Source: Zygaena filipendulae
Taxonomy: Eukaryota > Arthropoda > Insecta > Lepidoptera > Zygaenidae
Assembly: GCA_907165275.2 (NCBI GenBank)
Contig: OU015651.1
Location: 13,600,501 to 13,664,500 of the forward strand
Length of the DNA: 64,000 nt
Reading direction: 5' to 3'
Shown here: in pieces, positions 11,490-22,457 of the stretch
How positions within the stretch are numbered: the first letter of the stretch is position 1
Layout of the letters: each line of letters begins with the position of its first letter
Program-made: the position numbers and the translations under genes
The notes under the pieces: generated by a model
The model's database searches: none
Told to the model about the DNA's origin: nothing
What the model saw: only the letters and a program-made list of their open reading frames with translations

Positions 11490-11690
11490 ATGTTTACAAA
11501 ATATCAGCTCAATCGGTTGAAGATAATCTGCTACAAAATTCAGTTGCAAGATTTCACCCATAAAAACATACATACATTGCAAGAATAAAGCTAATAATAA
11601 TAATAATCCACTTCAAAACACACAGATCTTCTTGATCCCATACTAAGCTACAAGCTTGTGTCGTGGAAACCAAGCAAGCAAACCAAGCAA
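11490..11690. repeat. Two interspersed repeats meeting at (TAA)n
   Basis: The left part (AATATCAGCTCAATCGG... to about 11590) and the right part (CACACAGATCTTCTTGATCCC... GTGTCGTGGAAACCAAGC) share the central (AAT)n run. The right family recurs at about 24675-24745 (+) and inverted at about 29525-29610, 49910-49998 and 57460-57520. Confidence 0.6.
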
Positions 11691-12143
11691 ATGTTTGAAT
11701 TATTTTGGGCATGGGGAAAAATTTATTAATGGCAGCTGCGTCCAACCAACCGGACCGGATTATCTACCTATACATATAAACTGCTTTGTCTTGAATGACT
11801 AATGGATCAACGCACAGCCTAAACCGCTGATCGTAGAGACCTGAAACTTGGAAGGTGTGTTCTTTGTATAACTTAGGCATCCGATAAGCTAGGATTTTTG
11901 AAAATTTAACCCCTAAACGGTTGAAAAGTGGTTGCAAAGTTTGTATGGAACAATTCCGCGGGAACTTCGAAATTATCACGGGTGAAACCGCGCGGGATAG
12001 CTAGTATTACAATATATATTATACTTAATATCCCAAGTTGAAATTATCTAGATTGATGAAATGAATAAAATGAATTATTTTTCTAAACTTAACTTCAGAT
12101 TAAAATATAGATTATTGTGAATGGATATTTGCTATATTGTAGA

Positions 12144-12348
12144 CTAGCTGTTCCCCGCGGTTTCACCCTCGTTGATGTCGGAGTTCCCGCGGGAATTCTG
12201 GGATAAAAAGTATTCTAAGTTACTCCTTATAACATTAGCTATTTGTGAGTGAAAGCCCTGTCATCGTCGGTCCAGCCGTTTCAAAGATTAGCCGGAAAGA
12301 ACAGACAGACAGAAAACAATTTTAAAAATGGATTTTTTGATGTAGATA
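12144..12348 (-). mobile_element. Helitron-like non-autonomous element
   Basis: CTAGCTGTTCCCCGCGGTTTCACC head (minus-strand 3' end), then TTCCCGCGGGAATTCTGGGATAAAAAGTA. A GACAGACAGA stretch lies near 12303, and it ends in GATGTAGAT. Confidence 0.7.
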
Positions 12349-12809
12349 AGTACTGTTATACATATAATCTCGTATGCATTTAGTGAAAAGCTGTTAATTT
12401 AAAATTACAAACAGACCCTTCAATTTTATTCATATGTGTAGATAATAACACCTGTATGTATCTAGCCGTTGATATAGTCGTTGTCATAAATATATAGGAG
12501 GAGGTTTCTTTTCACGGAAAATTCCCATAAGCACGGTTAATACTGGACCGATCGAGTACCGAAGTACTTAGTGAAGTTGGTGCGGCTTCGTTGTTAAGAG
12601 TTTATATTCTATTGCTTCCCCAAGTCTTCACTCATATTACTTGATGAGTACCTACGTCCTACATACTTTGTGCATAAGTTTGTGGAAGGGCGTTTACTTG
12701 AATTATTTAAAAAAAATTCAATACCTACTCAGAAATTGTTTATCTTTTATTGTTAGATAATATCGTTTACTTTCCGAAATATATTTGAAAAAACTGGTTC
12801 GAAATAGTA

Positions 12810-13250
12810 TATTTCATTACAAGTGCGGAAAGCCTGTCATTGCAAAGAGTTCCGACAAATGTCTACCCGAGCCGAGGCGCAGCCGAAGGTGAGGGAGGGT
12901 TGACAGTCGGAACTAGTTGCAATGACTGTTCCGCACGTGTACTGAACAACTATTTTTAATACAGTTACGAAAAAATTAAGCAATTTAATAAAATATCAAA
13001 AACACAACAAACTCAACTAAGTTCCAACTGTGATCAAGAGATGGCGCTAGTCGTATTAGTAATGCGAAACCTACGTTTCGCAATGCAAAAAGTGTGTCAA
13101 AGTCGTGTCGCCATTTTTGACAGTTGGCAAAGAGAACGCACGAGTTCGGGAAAGGTAAACAAAAAGCTAGAGTATGTAATAGCCCATATCCCGAACGCTA
13201 AACGTCCCTGCAATACGCCACTTTTTGAGCAACTGTATTAAAAAAAGAAT
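12810..13250. repeat. Imperfect foldback repeat followed by a conserved-looking segment
   Basis: Arms: ACAAGTGCGGAAAGCCTGTC / CATTGCAAAGAGTTCCGAC on the left face GTCGGAACTAGTTGCAATGAC and TTCCGCACGTGTACTGAAC on the right (to about 12945). A non-palindromic part follows, with AGATGGCGCTAG and a 66-codon open frame (13041-13241). I take the frame as incidental. Confidence 0.5.
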
Positions 13251-13951
13251 TTTTCATGTGGGACGAAACTCTGCGGGGCGAATCAGGAACAAATCGTATT
13301 CGATAAGAAATTGTAGACGAGAATCGCACCTATATTGAATGTTCCTCATTTAACCTTACCTGTACCTTGTACCATGGACCATGCTTGTACTCAATACTCA
13401 TGTCTTATACAATAAATTTTGAGCCACAAGTTTACTCTGCTGTTTCTACTTTTAATTCATAGCTCAGCATAATATCGATTATTACCATTGCTTTATAAAA
13501 ATATTATTATTCAGCACTAAATCAGTGAAACTTATGATGGTCGGATCTTTCTAAATTATTCCCTATTGAATTATGATGACAATTTAGCAACAATTTTTTA
13601 TCTGTGTTTTTCGTTGGTTCTTGATGGCAAAAAAATATTTGGATATGTTTTGCTGACCAACCTACTTAAGCTCCGTGATAAATTACAAAGAGAGCTCCTG
13701 GAATAACTGGGGTGTAATAAGTAGATTTTTATTTCATTTCACTGGAAAATACATTCTTTCTGAATAAAAAATATTATAGGTAACCAAGTACAAAAAAATG
13801 GCTGTTTTTACTGTACTTACTTACTGTGCTCTGTCGATTATTGTGGCGTACCTAGTTTTTGTTACAGATTAAATACAATATAAGACCCAATGTATGTCAG
13901 TTATTTTCATAATAATAATATGTATAAATATATAAATGAGAGAATGTCAAG

Positions 13952-14245
13952 GTGAACCCACAGTCTTTTTGGGTATAACGTTGGATGCCAAGCTTCAATG
14001 GTGGTCACATACTGCATACCGAAAAGACTCTGTTCTGCAGCTTTTGCGGTTAAAATTAATTCAAATGACAAGGATCTACTGCTAGATTAGTTCATTTTTG
14101 CTGATTCCACACTATTATGTCATACAATATCCTGATGTAGGGTAATGCTGCTGATGTTAATAGTATTTTTGTTTAATTGTTCGTGCTCTATAAAATGGGA
14201 TCCAGAGAGTCAGGGACTTTAAGAAAATCAATATAATAACAGTAT
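13952..14245 (+). pseudogene. Decayed Jockey-type LINE reverse-transcriptase fragment
   Basis: One frame reads VFLGITLDAKLQWWSHTAY. After a frameshift come RLCSAAFAVK and then HTIMSYNILM, a stop, GNAAD and a GSRES segment. This is the stretch C-terminal to the YADD box in Jockey/Kendo-type elements of Lepidoptera. Several stops and frameshifts are present, so it is dead. Assignment is from remembered motifs. Confidence 0.8.
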
Positions 14246-14437
14246 TACGTATAATATTTATTTATAATAAAAATAGTTCCCAATTTAAGTTAAATTGTTA
14301 AAGACACAGTGTAGATACAAGGAATTAGCATAGGTAAGGCTATAGGCTATAGGCTCCATAAAACACGCATGTAGATGTAGATCTTTTGTAGCTGGCTGCG
14401 TGAAATCGTAGAACAAAGTTCCTATAGCATTGTAACA

Positions 14438-14759
14438 GAATAGGCTATTTGACTACTTTTTTTCTGAATTCTATTTAGTCCGTCAGTTAGATACTAAAAA
14501 AATAATGAACACGTATTTTTTGCTTTTTTTCAAATCAATGAAAATATACCTGGATAAAGCGCATTAAAGTTTGGGAGTGGGGGCTCGTAACGTCATACGC
14601 AGCTAAAAACTGCGCCTGCTTGTGACGTCACGCGACGTTTCGACTCAACGTATCTCCGTTATTTTTTGCTAACCTGAAATAAGAAAAAATACGTGTCTAA
14701 TATTTTTTATCAATCTACACAACGGGTTAAAAATAAAAAATAATGAAAATAGCCTATTC
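14438..14759. mobile_element. CRE-core MITE, family A, full copy
   Basis: Termini are GAATAGGCTATTTGACTACT and its counterpart ATGAAAATAGCCTATTC. The centre is GC-rich (GGGAGTGGGGGCTCGTAACGTC ... TGACGTCACGCGACG) with TGACGTCA at 14623-14630. Conserved side blocks are TAGTCCGTCAGTTAGAT and ATTTTTTATCAATCTACA. Other copies: 17930-18125, 20255-20495, 25170-25500, 31395-31575, 49395-49640, 61305-61485. Confidence 0.8.
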
Positions 14760-14999
14760 TCCATCAACAGATTCAAAAGTTATGCTTAACAAATACTGAT
14801 TTCTAAGGCATATTATTACTATCATGTAAATGAGTATTTAAATCATAGCCTTGCATGGAATTGAGTTATTCAAATTTCAAGTTTACTTGTTTTAAATTTG
14901 TTTGAGTTTCTCATGGTGGTCAACCTTATATGTTTTGAAATTTAAATTATTGACAAGAGAATGATTGCATAATAAGCCATGCTCACTCAAATTTTCCAC

Positions 15000-15375
15000 T
15001 GGCGGTTGCGTGTGAACTGAGTCAGGTCGCTCGGTTCCTTCTACTATAAACTAGATTGAGAGGGGCGGGGCTTACCAGCACGTCATACTCGTGAACGGGT
15101 GCGCTTGATAGCCTCGGTACTTCGACCCTTGGGATCTTTTGTACCATCCCCATCCTGTGATCCTCCCTCTATTCCCTGAAGACCTCGGTGGCAAAGGCTA
15201 GTGTTCAGTGGATTGGTAGGAACCTAAAGTCCCCTGGTTCTAGGTAAGCCATCCCTAGAAGGCCCGTTACATTTATGAGCCAAGGCATCGCACTCACACA
15301 TGAGATGTGCCATTGTTACCACGCTCAGCTGGTACTGGTCATGTCTCGTCTACTATGGTAATCCTAGCCTTCTTT
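15000..15375 (+). repeat. GC-rich interspersed repeat, longest of three copies
   Basis: Shared landmarks are GCTGGCGG.TG(G/C)CGTGTGA, CACGTCATACTCGTGAACGGG, and a CGGTACTTCGACCC...GATCCTCCCTCTA block. The copy at about 18700-18850 lacks the middle third. The copy at about 26105-26340 is inverted and keeps the middle part. It is probably a retroelement end; no coding frame survives and the class is unknown. Confidence 0.6.
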
Positions 15376-15442
15376 AGTACGACACTTTTTCTCACATAAT
15401 TAATTTAAATAAACACAAGTATTAAATAACGTTATTTCATGA

Positions 15443-15640
15443 CTAGCTGTGCCCCGCGGTTTCACACGCGGTTATTTCAGAGTTTCCGCTTGAATTCCGG
15501 GATAAAAAGTACCCTATGTCCTTCTCTGTACCCCTGAAAACGTGCATGCCAAATTTCATCCAAATCCGTTCAGCCTTTTTTGCGTGATTGAGTAACAAAC
15601 ATCCAAACATCCAACAACAACAACAATTTCTGGGAAGTTT
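15443..15640 (-). mobile_element. Helitron-like non-autonomous element
   Basis: CTAGCTGTGCCCCGCGG head followed by the long internal type (GCATGCCAAATTTCATCC, GTGATTGAGTAACAAACATC). The AT-rich 5' end is replaced by (CAA)n. Confidence 0.7.
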
Positions 15641-15999
15641 GTTGCGTAGTTCCAGCCATAAGCTAGGAAGCTGTGAAGGGCGGACATTTTTTGGATGTTA
15701 TCATTATAATAATGTATTCTTATTGACATGAAAAAGAGCCATGCTTAAGGATCAACTATATATCAGTTTTATGATATTTTTCATATTTTTTTGTCTTTTA
15801 TTGCTGTTCAGAGGGTCTTAATGGGCGATTCTAATTGATTTTTCGTTACCAGATTTCATTCAATGTTAATTAAAGGAAGTAATTAAAAGAACATTGTCCC
15901 CTGCAAAAGGGTGATGCTTAATTTGATTATCCTCTGAGTTTTATTACACAATTACGGAGCATTTTCGCAATAAAATTAATTATTACTTTATTAGACAGC

Positions 16000-16110
16000 A
16001 CCGTTGGTGTAGTAATAATTAAAAGTAACTATTACAGGTTCGATTATTACAGGGTTCGATTCCCGCACCAGGGTAAACATTTAAAATTTGATGTAGGTAC
16101 TTAGGTGTTA
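16000..16110 (+). repeat. tRNA-derived SINE fragment
   Basis: An A-box-like CCGTTGGTGTAGT is followed by GGGTTCGATTCCCGC at about 16053-16067, a good Pol III B box. A partly duplicated GGTTCGATTATTACAG precedes it. No cloverleaf can be drawn, so it is not a working tRNA gene. Confidence 0.55.
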
Positions 16111-16261
16111 ACTGCGCCTGGGTCAGCACTCAACCTGTGAAATAAGTCCTTAACTCTAGTTCATTTCACAGTTTCTTTTTACAAGAAACAATATTGAATT
16201 TAAAAATTATAAGCAAATTTATTTCATTGATAAATTTCATTGGATTATAGAATTTCATTCG

Positions 16262-16267
16262 TTTATT
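16262..16267 (-). terminator. Poly(A) signal AATAAA directly after the stop codon
   Basis: On the minus strand AATAAA starts immediately after the TAA at 16270-16268. A second AATAAA occurs about 50 bp further downstream (near 16211-16216) and may be the one used. Confidence 0.5.
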
Positions 16268-19200
16268 TTATACTAATACACAGCATATGGTATCCTGAGG
16301 ACAGTCTTTTACAGCATCAACGCGCAGCTTTTCGCTGCAGGTGTCGTCACTTGACCTGCAAACACCACCGTGTTTGGAACATCTAGTCTCTCGGGTCGAT
16401 ACTGGAATGACAATATTAACAAAAAAATTAAAACCGAATTCCAAAAACACAAAACTAAAAAGCTAAAAATAACAAAATACCGATCTAATTCAACAGACAA
16501 AAATACACGCAATACTATTATAGGTTTGTGCTACCGTGCTACTTCCATTACTTACTTCCATAACAACACTCGATGCCATCGCTCCTTTGGTTGGGACACA
16601 AGCCCCTTTGTTCCGAGAGCTGGCCATCGGGACAATCGGCTGCTATGGTACACATACCGCCAGCGGATGAACAAGGTGCTTCCTGTTTGATGGAGTCGAT
16701 TCTCCGTACTGAAATAACATTATTTCTTTTACTTTAGCATGGATAAGTAGGTAATATAGGTGCCTATACATACACGCTTGTCTCCCGGACATCAATTATA
16801 ATAATAACTAGTTGTGCCCCGCGGTTTCACCCGCGTTAATTTTCCCGCGGGAATTCCAGGATAAAAGTACCCTGTGTGTTAATCTGATGTATAAGCTATA
16901 TTATTGTAAAGTTTCATTTAAATCCATCCAGTAGTTTTTGCGTGAAAGAGTAAAAAACATCCATCCATCCAACCATCCATCCATCCATCCATACATACTT
17001 ACAAACTTTCGCGTTTATAATATTAGTAGGATAATAATAATATATTTATTCACTACACCAACTTAGATCATTTTGTTAGTAACATGATTGCTTTATCTAT
17101 TGTTAGCAAATTACATTTCCTATTTAATTACCATTCAATACATTATATTTATACATTTATACATTATATTCCTTCAAAAACATTATAATATACATTAAAG
17201 ATAAATAATTATGTCCGTCCATTAATTATGTCAAGTTCAGTTTACATTAAAGATATTTAGATAATAGGGTACTTGCATGAAATTTATAATAAGAAATTGT
17301 GTCAATATTTCAAAAATAGAGCCTTAGAAAAGCGTTATCGTGAAAGATTTACCAAAAAATTTTCAATAGTTTCCAAAATATTCAACTTTTAATTTTGTGA
17401 AACGGAACGTTGCAACGAAACACCAACTACAGCCAAGCTTGACACATGACGTCACTTTTATTTTTTTAGGAAACATTTACCTCTTTCAGAGAAGGCAAAA
17501 GAAACTAAGTGCATACAGTCAACGCAAATTTTCCATTTTCTGAAGTTTTTTACTTTAAAATGCATCAGTAACATCCATTTCGATTCTTTACTGGAACTTT
17601 TGGGAATAAATCGACACAGTTCAACCTTAATTTCGCTTTTGGATATTGAAGTTATCTGTCTGTCAGCGTCACATGACACTGTCAATACGACAGTGACATT
17701 TCTATCACAGATTAATAAGGCGTAATTTTGAACAAGTGACGTCATTCCGTGTTTCGGCGGTAAGGTCTAAAGTAGGAACTTTGAAACGCTCTATTTCATT
17801 AATTTATGCATATATTTTTTTTCTTTTTCTTGCTTTGTTTAAGTAGGCCATATATCTTTAAAATAGACTGAAAAAAAAATTAATGCAAGTACCCTATTAT
17901 ATCAGTCATTAAATTAGGTTAAGTGACAAAATTTTAGTTTTTGGATTAATAAAAACATGCATACGTTTTTTTTATTTTTTTTATTTAAGTAATCAAAAAA
18001 TAACGCCGATACACCGCACCGAAATGACACGTGACGTCACTATCCGGTGCAGATCATACTACGGGCTACGGGGTTGTGACGTCACGAGCCTTCACTTTTA
18101 AACTTTAAGGCATTTAATCTAACCATAAGAATTTAGATTTTTATAGGAATACCAGCACCATGCCTATTAGAATTTTTTCAGTAAGAGTCGTCTACAAAAT
18201 AATATACAAAATTATGAACACTAAACAATCTATGTAATGACTGATTTCCGTGACACTACCTATTATCATTACCTATACAGCACATAGATAGATAATCAAC
18301 CCGGTTTCAACCCCTTGCTTGGGTTTAATTAAACCCGATAGTGTGTGCGCACTTGCGGCCGCACTCAGAGTCGACTTTAATGATTACTTAGTTAAGTATA
18401 GATATTTAAAACAAAACTGCCTCAATCAGAAATTTAATGTTAATTGGCATTAATTCAGTAAATTAATGTTAATTGGCATTTAATGAGATGTAACTTAATT
18501 AGGTAAATGCCAATTAACATTAATTTATTAAACTTGTCTGATCGCGGCAGTTTTGTTTTAAAAATCCATACTTAACGAAGTAATCATTAAAGTCGACTCT
18601 GAGTGCGGCGGTTAACTATGTAGCCATTACCGGCCTTCCATGTTTATTAAATTAAGAATTAATTTTATTTTTGACACGATATTGACTAGATATTGCATGC
18701 TCAACCAAATGTCCCGCTGGCGGTGGCGTGTGAGTCGGGTCCCCTCTAAAATGGTTAAGCGGGGCGGAACTTACGAGCACGTCATACTCGTGAACGGGTG
18801 CTGTCAGTTGGTACTGGTCATGTCTGGTCTAGTATTATAGATAATCCTAGTTTAACTCCTAATGTCTTTGTATCTGTACGGTAGCTTATTGTTTGTAACG
18901 ACTCATTGTTCTCACATAATTAATTGCAAGTTCAGTTACCACTAATAATATTACACTCGTACATAATAATATATTATTATTATTATTATTATTATTTTTT
19001 TTTTTTTAGTGTTAAATTGGAGTTTGTAATTAAATTTATTTGAAATTAGAAATGCACATAACGTCAAAAGTTACATTTCAAAAATCAAGTGACCCTAATA
19101 AACAAATGTTAAATTGGTAAAATTAATCTTTTTCTAAAGTCAGCGTAGGTTTATTTATTATTTATTTATTTATTTATTTGTTCTTACATGGTTGCTTAAA

Positions 19201-20779
19201 AACTAGTGGCAGGAGCTCCCAGTAGGCTTGCGCCCGTATTATAACATTAAACTGACAGCGTGCTACTGGAGAGTTTGTAGAGCAGCTTCTTCTCTTCAGT
19301 CATAGCACTAGGAAGCTGTGAAGATGGATAACTTATGGGTGCTGTCATAATAACTGTAATTTTACTGACGTCTGAAAAAAGGCATTTGACTTTGACTTTG
19401 ACCTTTGTAAAAGCCCGTAAAGTAGATCAAGAGATTTTTATTATTGAGAAACATTTTCATTGGAAAATTATAATTATAGACGCCATTCTTAAAGAAGAAG
19501 AAGAAGAACGACCGGGTCGATTGCCCATTTATATTATTCCTCTTCCTACTATATTTTACTAATATTATAAATGTGAAAGTGTGGATGTTTGGATGTTTGT
19601 TACTCAATCACGCAAAAACGATTGAACGGATTAGGATGAATTTTGGCATGCACGTTGTCAGGGGTACAGAGAAGGACACAGGGTACTTTTTATCCCGGGA
19701 TTCCCGCGGGAACTCCGAAATTACCGCGGGTGAAACCGCGGGGCACAGCTAGTTTTTCATAATTGTTAAGATTTTCATGTTGTTAAGGTTACCTGGAAGA
19801 AATTGCTGTTAAGAAATAAGGCCGCCTTTGTTGCCTGTTTTAGTTACCTCACTACCACTGTATTTTTACTCTTTTTCTGGTGACACTAAAGATTATTTTA
19901 TTTTAATTGATTGATTTATTCTGTTCATAATAATAAAATTGATTCAGCTTCCAATTGTTTTACCTTATTAGCTGAGTCACTAATAATAATAAAGGTATAT
20001 AAAATTATAATATAAATAAACAAAGTAATAACAATAAGAATGCATTGTCTCATACGTAGCGTCACCTGCCTACCAGAATTACTTAAAACTTACATTGAAA
20101 TTTCAATCTTATACAAAACTATTTAAAGTCGCTAGTCCAAAATTTTGACGTGAGATTTAAATAACGCAGCTATAAACAACATGGTGAGTGGTTAATTAGG
20201 TTAGATAGTAATAATCATCTAATGTTCATAATAAACAATTGGCTACTTGACTTAATGTTGTTTTTTAGTCCGTCTTGTAGATTAATTAATAAAAAATAGT
20301 GGAGACGTATTTTTTTTACGTTGTCAAAAAATAACGGTTGAAATTTCGCGTGTGGTCACAACCCGGTGCAGTTTGTACGGGGCTTAAAACGAAAAATGAC
20401 GTCACGAGTCCCCCACTCCAAACTTTAATACGTGTCTATTATTTTTTATTTTCTAACTGACGGATTAATTAGTATTTTTATTTTCATACCCCAGAAAATT
20501 CCCAATTTATATAATCTATACTATAATAAAAGAGTAGAATCCGCGATTCTGTAGGTACATTGAATATTTTTAACAAACATTGACAGGGGGCGATATAAGA
20601 AGAGTAACCAACCACAAACCCTTTAACATTGAACTATTGACAATAATTATCTAGTTAGTAGACTATATTATTTACTTTACTATAAAACTATTGAAGTTAT
20701 TTACAAAAGCCAACTCACAGTCGTTTTCCTCGCTCCAAACTTGACCGAATAAAAGAAAAGTTACGAAAAACACGTTCAT
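16268..20779 (-). CDS. Secreted two-domain cysteine-rich peptide, U-scoloptoxin(19)-like
   Basis: Three coding exons: 20779-20719 (starts ATG), 16708-16556 and 16401-16268 (ends TAA), with donors GTGAGT and GTAAGT and acceptors TTATTTCAG and TCATTCCAG. Both introns are phase 1 and the frame holds throughout, giving 115 residues. Residues 1-16 form a signal peptide (MNVFFVTFLLFGQVWS). Domain 1 is exon 2, with cysteines spaced C-x6-C-x5-C-x11-C-x9-CC. Domain 2 is exon 3, C-x6-C-x6-C-x11-C-x5-CC, ending CCVLV. The paired GGMC/GGVC motifs and the CCVLV end are typical of the small peptides that insect annotations call U-scoloptoxin(19)-like. In insects these are ordinary secreted peptides of mostly unknown role; the name does not imply venom. 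Intron 1 (4 kb) is filled with MITEs. Intron 2 (154 bp) is largely transposon-derived. Confidence 0.87.
16415..16535 (-). repeat. Interspersed-repeat fragment forming most of intron 2
   Basis: Read on the minus strand, GGTAGCACAAACC...CGTGTATTTTTGTC...CGGTATTTTGTTATTTTTAGC...TTTTGTGTTTTTGGAA...GGTTTTAATTTTTTTG matches the sequence at 3308-3175 almost block for block. About 120 of the 154 intron bases belong to it. Confidence 0.75.
16808..17031 (-). mobile_element. Complete Helitron-like element with CATC microsatellite
   Basis: On the minus strand it runs TCCTACTAATATTATAAACG ... CTAG. The host bases are A before and T after, the canonical AT target. Inside is a (GGAT)n run. Its closest partner is the copy at 63315-63537. 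Confidence 0.85.
17265..17900. mobile_element. CRE-core MITE, family B, about 635 bp
   Basis: Terminal inverted repeats TAATAGGGTACTTGCAT / ATGCAAGTACCCTATTA. Two TGACGTCA sites lie inside (17447-17454 and 17737-17744), about 290 bp apart. A 95-codon frame between them on the minus strand begins at the second site; I regard it as incidental. A partial inverted copy is at about 25545-25670. It sits in intron 1 of the cysteine-rich peptide gene. Confidence 0.8.
17930..18125. mobile_element. CRE-core MITE, family A, partial copy
   Basis: GATTAATAAAAACATGC flank, ATAACGCCGATACA, then TGACGTCA at 18032-18039 and 18077-18084, closing with CACGAGCC and TTAAACTTTAAGGCATTT. Also in intron 1 of the cysteine-rich peptide gene. 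Confidence 0.7.
18321..18336. repeat. Perfect 16-bp palindrome
   Basis: GGGTTTAATTAAACCC, about 20 bp left of the palindromic MITE at 18355. Confidence 0.9.
18355..18611. mobile_element. Palindromic MITE, copy 3
   Basis: Ends GCGGCCGCACTCAGAG and CTCTGAGTGCGGCGG. The centre has one extra TTAATGTTAATTGGCATT block (18435-18485), so the loop differs from the other copies. TTA follows the right end. Confidence 0.8.
19544..19752 (+). mobile_element. Complete Helitron-like element
   Basis: It starts TCCTACTATATTTTACTAATATTATAAATG and ends GGTGAAACCGCGGGGCACAGCTAG. It keeps the hairpin ACCGCGG-loop-CCGCGG 10 nt before the CTAG. It lies in intron 1 of the cysteine-rich peptide gene, opposite in strand. 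Confidence 0.85.
20255..20495. mobile_element. CRE-core MITE, family A, copy
   Basis: TTTAGTCCGTCTTGTAGATT at one end and TCTAACTGACGGATTAATTAG at the other. TGACGTCA is at 20397-20404, and CAACCCGGTGCAGTTTGTACGG marks the centre. Confidence 0.7.
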
Positions 20780-21061
20780 TGTAAGAGCGAGACGCAACAT
20801 TATTTATTTTTAAATAGCAATTAGTACTGCACTACTGAACGTATGGTAGTCTAGATAGCGAATGACGGATTCTCACATTAACTTCTTTCGCAATAATATA
20901 CTTACTTACCTACACACGCAACTATACAAATAATATACGGGTCAATGACAACAAAGTTAAATATCAACAAAAAAAATTAAGTACAGTCGTCTGCCTATAT
21001 TCGAGGTTATTCAATGAAGAGGTATTTACGTTGACTTCAAATATGGCGGCAACTCGACGGT

Positions 21062-21195
21062 AGGTATATTTATTTATTTATTTAATCCTTTATTGCACAT
21101 AAAAAATAATATTACAGTACCTAAAGACCAGGAGAGAGCAAATGGCGGTCTTATCACATAGTTGCGATCTCTTCCAGACAACCAATTATGCGAAC
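21062..21195 (-). mobile_element. LINE 3' tail, minus orientation
   Basis: Read on the minus strand: GGTTGTCTGGAAGAGATCGC ... AAGACCGCCATTTG ... TGTGCAATAAAGGATTAAA(TAAA)n. Same family as the tail at 44625-44750 and the one at 30522-30652. Confidence 0.7.
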
Positions 21196-21939
21196 AAACA
21201 AAAATACATAGAAACGGGTGGTTGGGCAAAGCGTTCCATATAATTATACTATAAATATATGTATATACATAAACTACACTATACTTAAATATATAAAATC
21301 ACTACTTATCTGCATATACACTATAATATATTATGTATTACACATTAGGTACCTATATATATTAAAGTGACAATTTAACTAATCGAATCGCAAGTCGTGA
21401 AATACTATATATTTGCAGAGTTCCCTCGATTTCCCAAGATCCCATCATTAGATCCTGACTTCATGATTCGGACTACCTCGGGAGTATACCCTTTTAATCA
21501 AACAAGAATTTTTCAAATCTGTCCAGCCACCTTCGAGTAATCGCGTAACAAACATATAAAAAAAAACATAGAGTCGAATTCAGAGCCTCCTTTTTTGGAA
21601 GTCGGTAAAAAAAATTAAATTTTAACGGAAATGAAAAAGAACTGGATAGGGAAAGTGTACGTCCTTTAAAAAAAATATTTAAGGAAGTTTATTTTACGTA
21701 ATGAAAAAATTTGAGGAAGTCCTCAAATTGAAATGCAAAAGAGCTCTGATGACCTACATGGAAAAGTTTGCAACCTAATACAATAATCGTCTGATTTTGA
21801 CCTTAATAGCACTTTTTCATTGACGATACACCTAAAAGAAAGCCCAGCCCCCTATATAATCTTATTTTTATTTTAGTTCAATCTTTGAGTACCTAACTAA
21901 CATCCAATTAATTTGTTTGAGTAGCTAACATCCATAGCT

Positions 21940-22145
21940 GCTCTACCACCTTCAAGTTCAAATCTGTCGCCGAGCACCTAACGGTGGTTCCGGCAGCCCC
22001 ACTTGAAAGACAGTTCCCATCCCCATTCCAGATCGGCAACGCATCTGCAGGCCTTCTGGTGTTGCAGATGTCCATGGGTGGCAGTAACCACTTACCGTCA
22101 GGTGTACCACTTGCCCGTTTGCCCCTTATGACATAAAAAAAAATA
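21940..22145 (+). mobile_element. LINE/SINE 3' end with A tail
   Basis: Contains GCATCTGCAGGCCTTCTGGTG, GCAGATGTCCATGGGTGGCAG and CTTACCGTCAGGTG...CCCGTTTGCCCC, then ATGACATAAAAAAAAA. This is the common lepidopteran retroposon 3' end; no coding part survives. Confidence 0.65.
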
Positions 22146-22413
22146 TTTTCAGAAAATTTCACATTTAATGCACGAGTATGATCAGTAAAGTATTATATTA
22201 TTTGTGTCACATATAACTCCAGTTGAATGTACCAGCTGCTTCCTAATACCGCTTTGTACTTATTTTCTCTTCTTTATCTTTCAATGTACTCAGTGTGACT
22301 AATTCTAATAATAATAATTTTGTTATTTATACAGTATTAGTCGGAAAGGGGGTACTCAGTAAGAAGCGCTTTAAAGAGTGACTGATTACTATGTACTTAA
22401 AAACACTTTGCTT

Positions 22414-22457
22414 CGCGATTTGTAGATTTTGAAAAAAATCAAAATCCACAAATCGCG
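22414..22457. repeat. Hairpin, 19-bp arms with one mismatch
   Basis: CGCGATTTGTAGATTTTGA, loop of six A, then TCAAAATCCACAAATCGCG. I see no larger element around it. Confidence 0.8.

Larger units (their letters stand above)
8951..13950. other. Five kilobases of layered short repeats, no gene seen
   Basis: Contents in order: degenerate Helitron-like heads at 9260 and about 9630; AT-rich sequence without signal to 10760; Helitron-like copy 10766-11085; repeat tails joined at a (TAA)n run near 11590; a repeat with CGGTTGAAAAGTGGTTGCAAA near 11917 running into a Helitron 3' end (CTAG 11999-12002); Helitron-like copy 12144-12348; and a foldback repeat with a short frame at 12810-13250. Confidence 0.55.

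Noticed and set aside
17458..17745. 95-codon minus-strand frame
   Set aside because: It lies wholly between the arms of a MITE and begins at its TGACGTCA core; no family motif.
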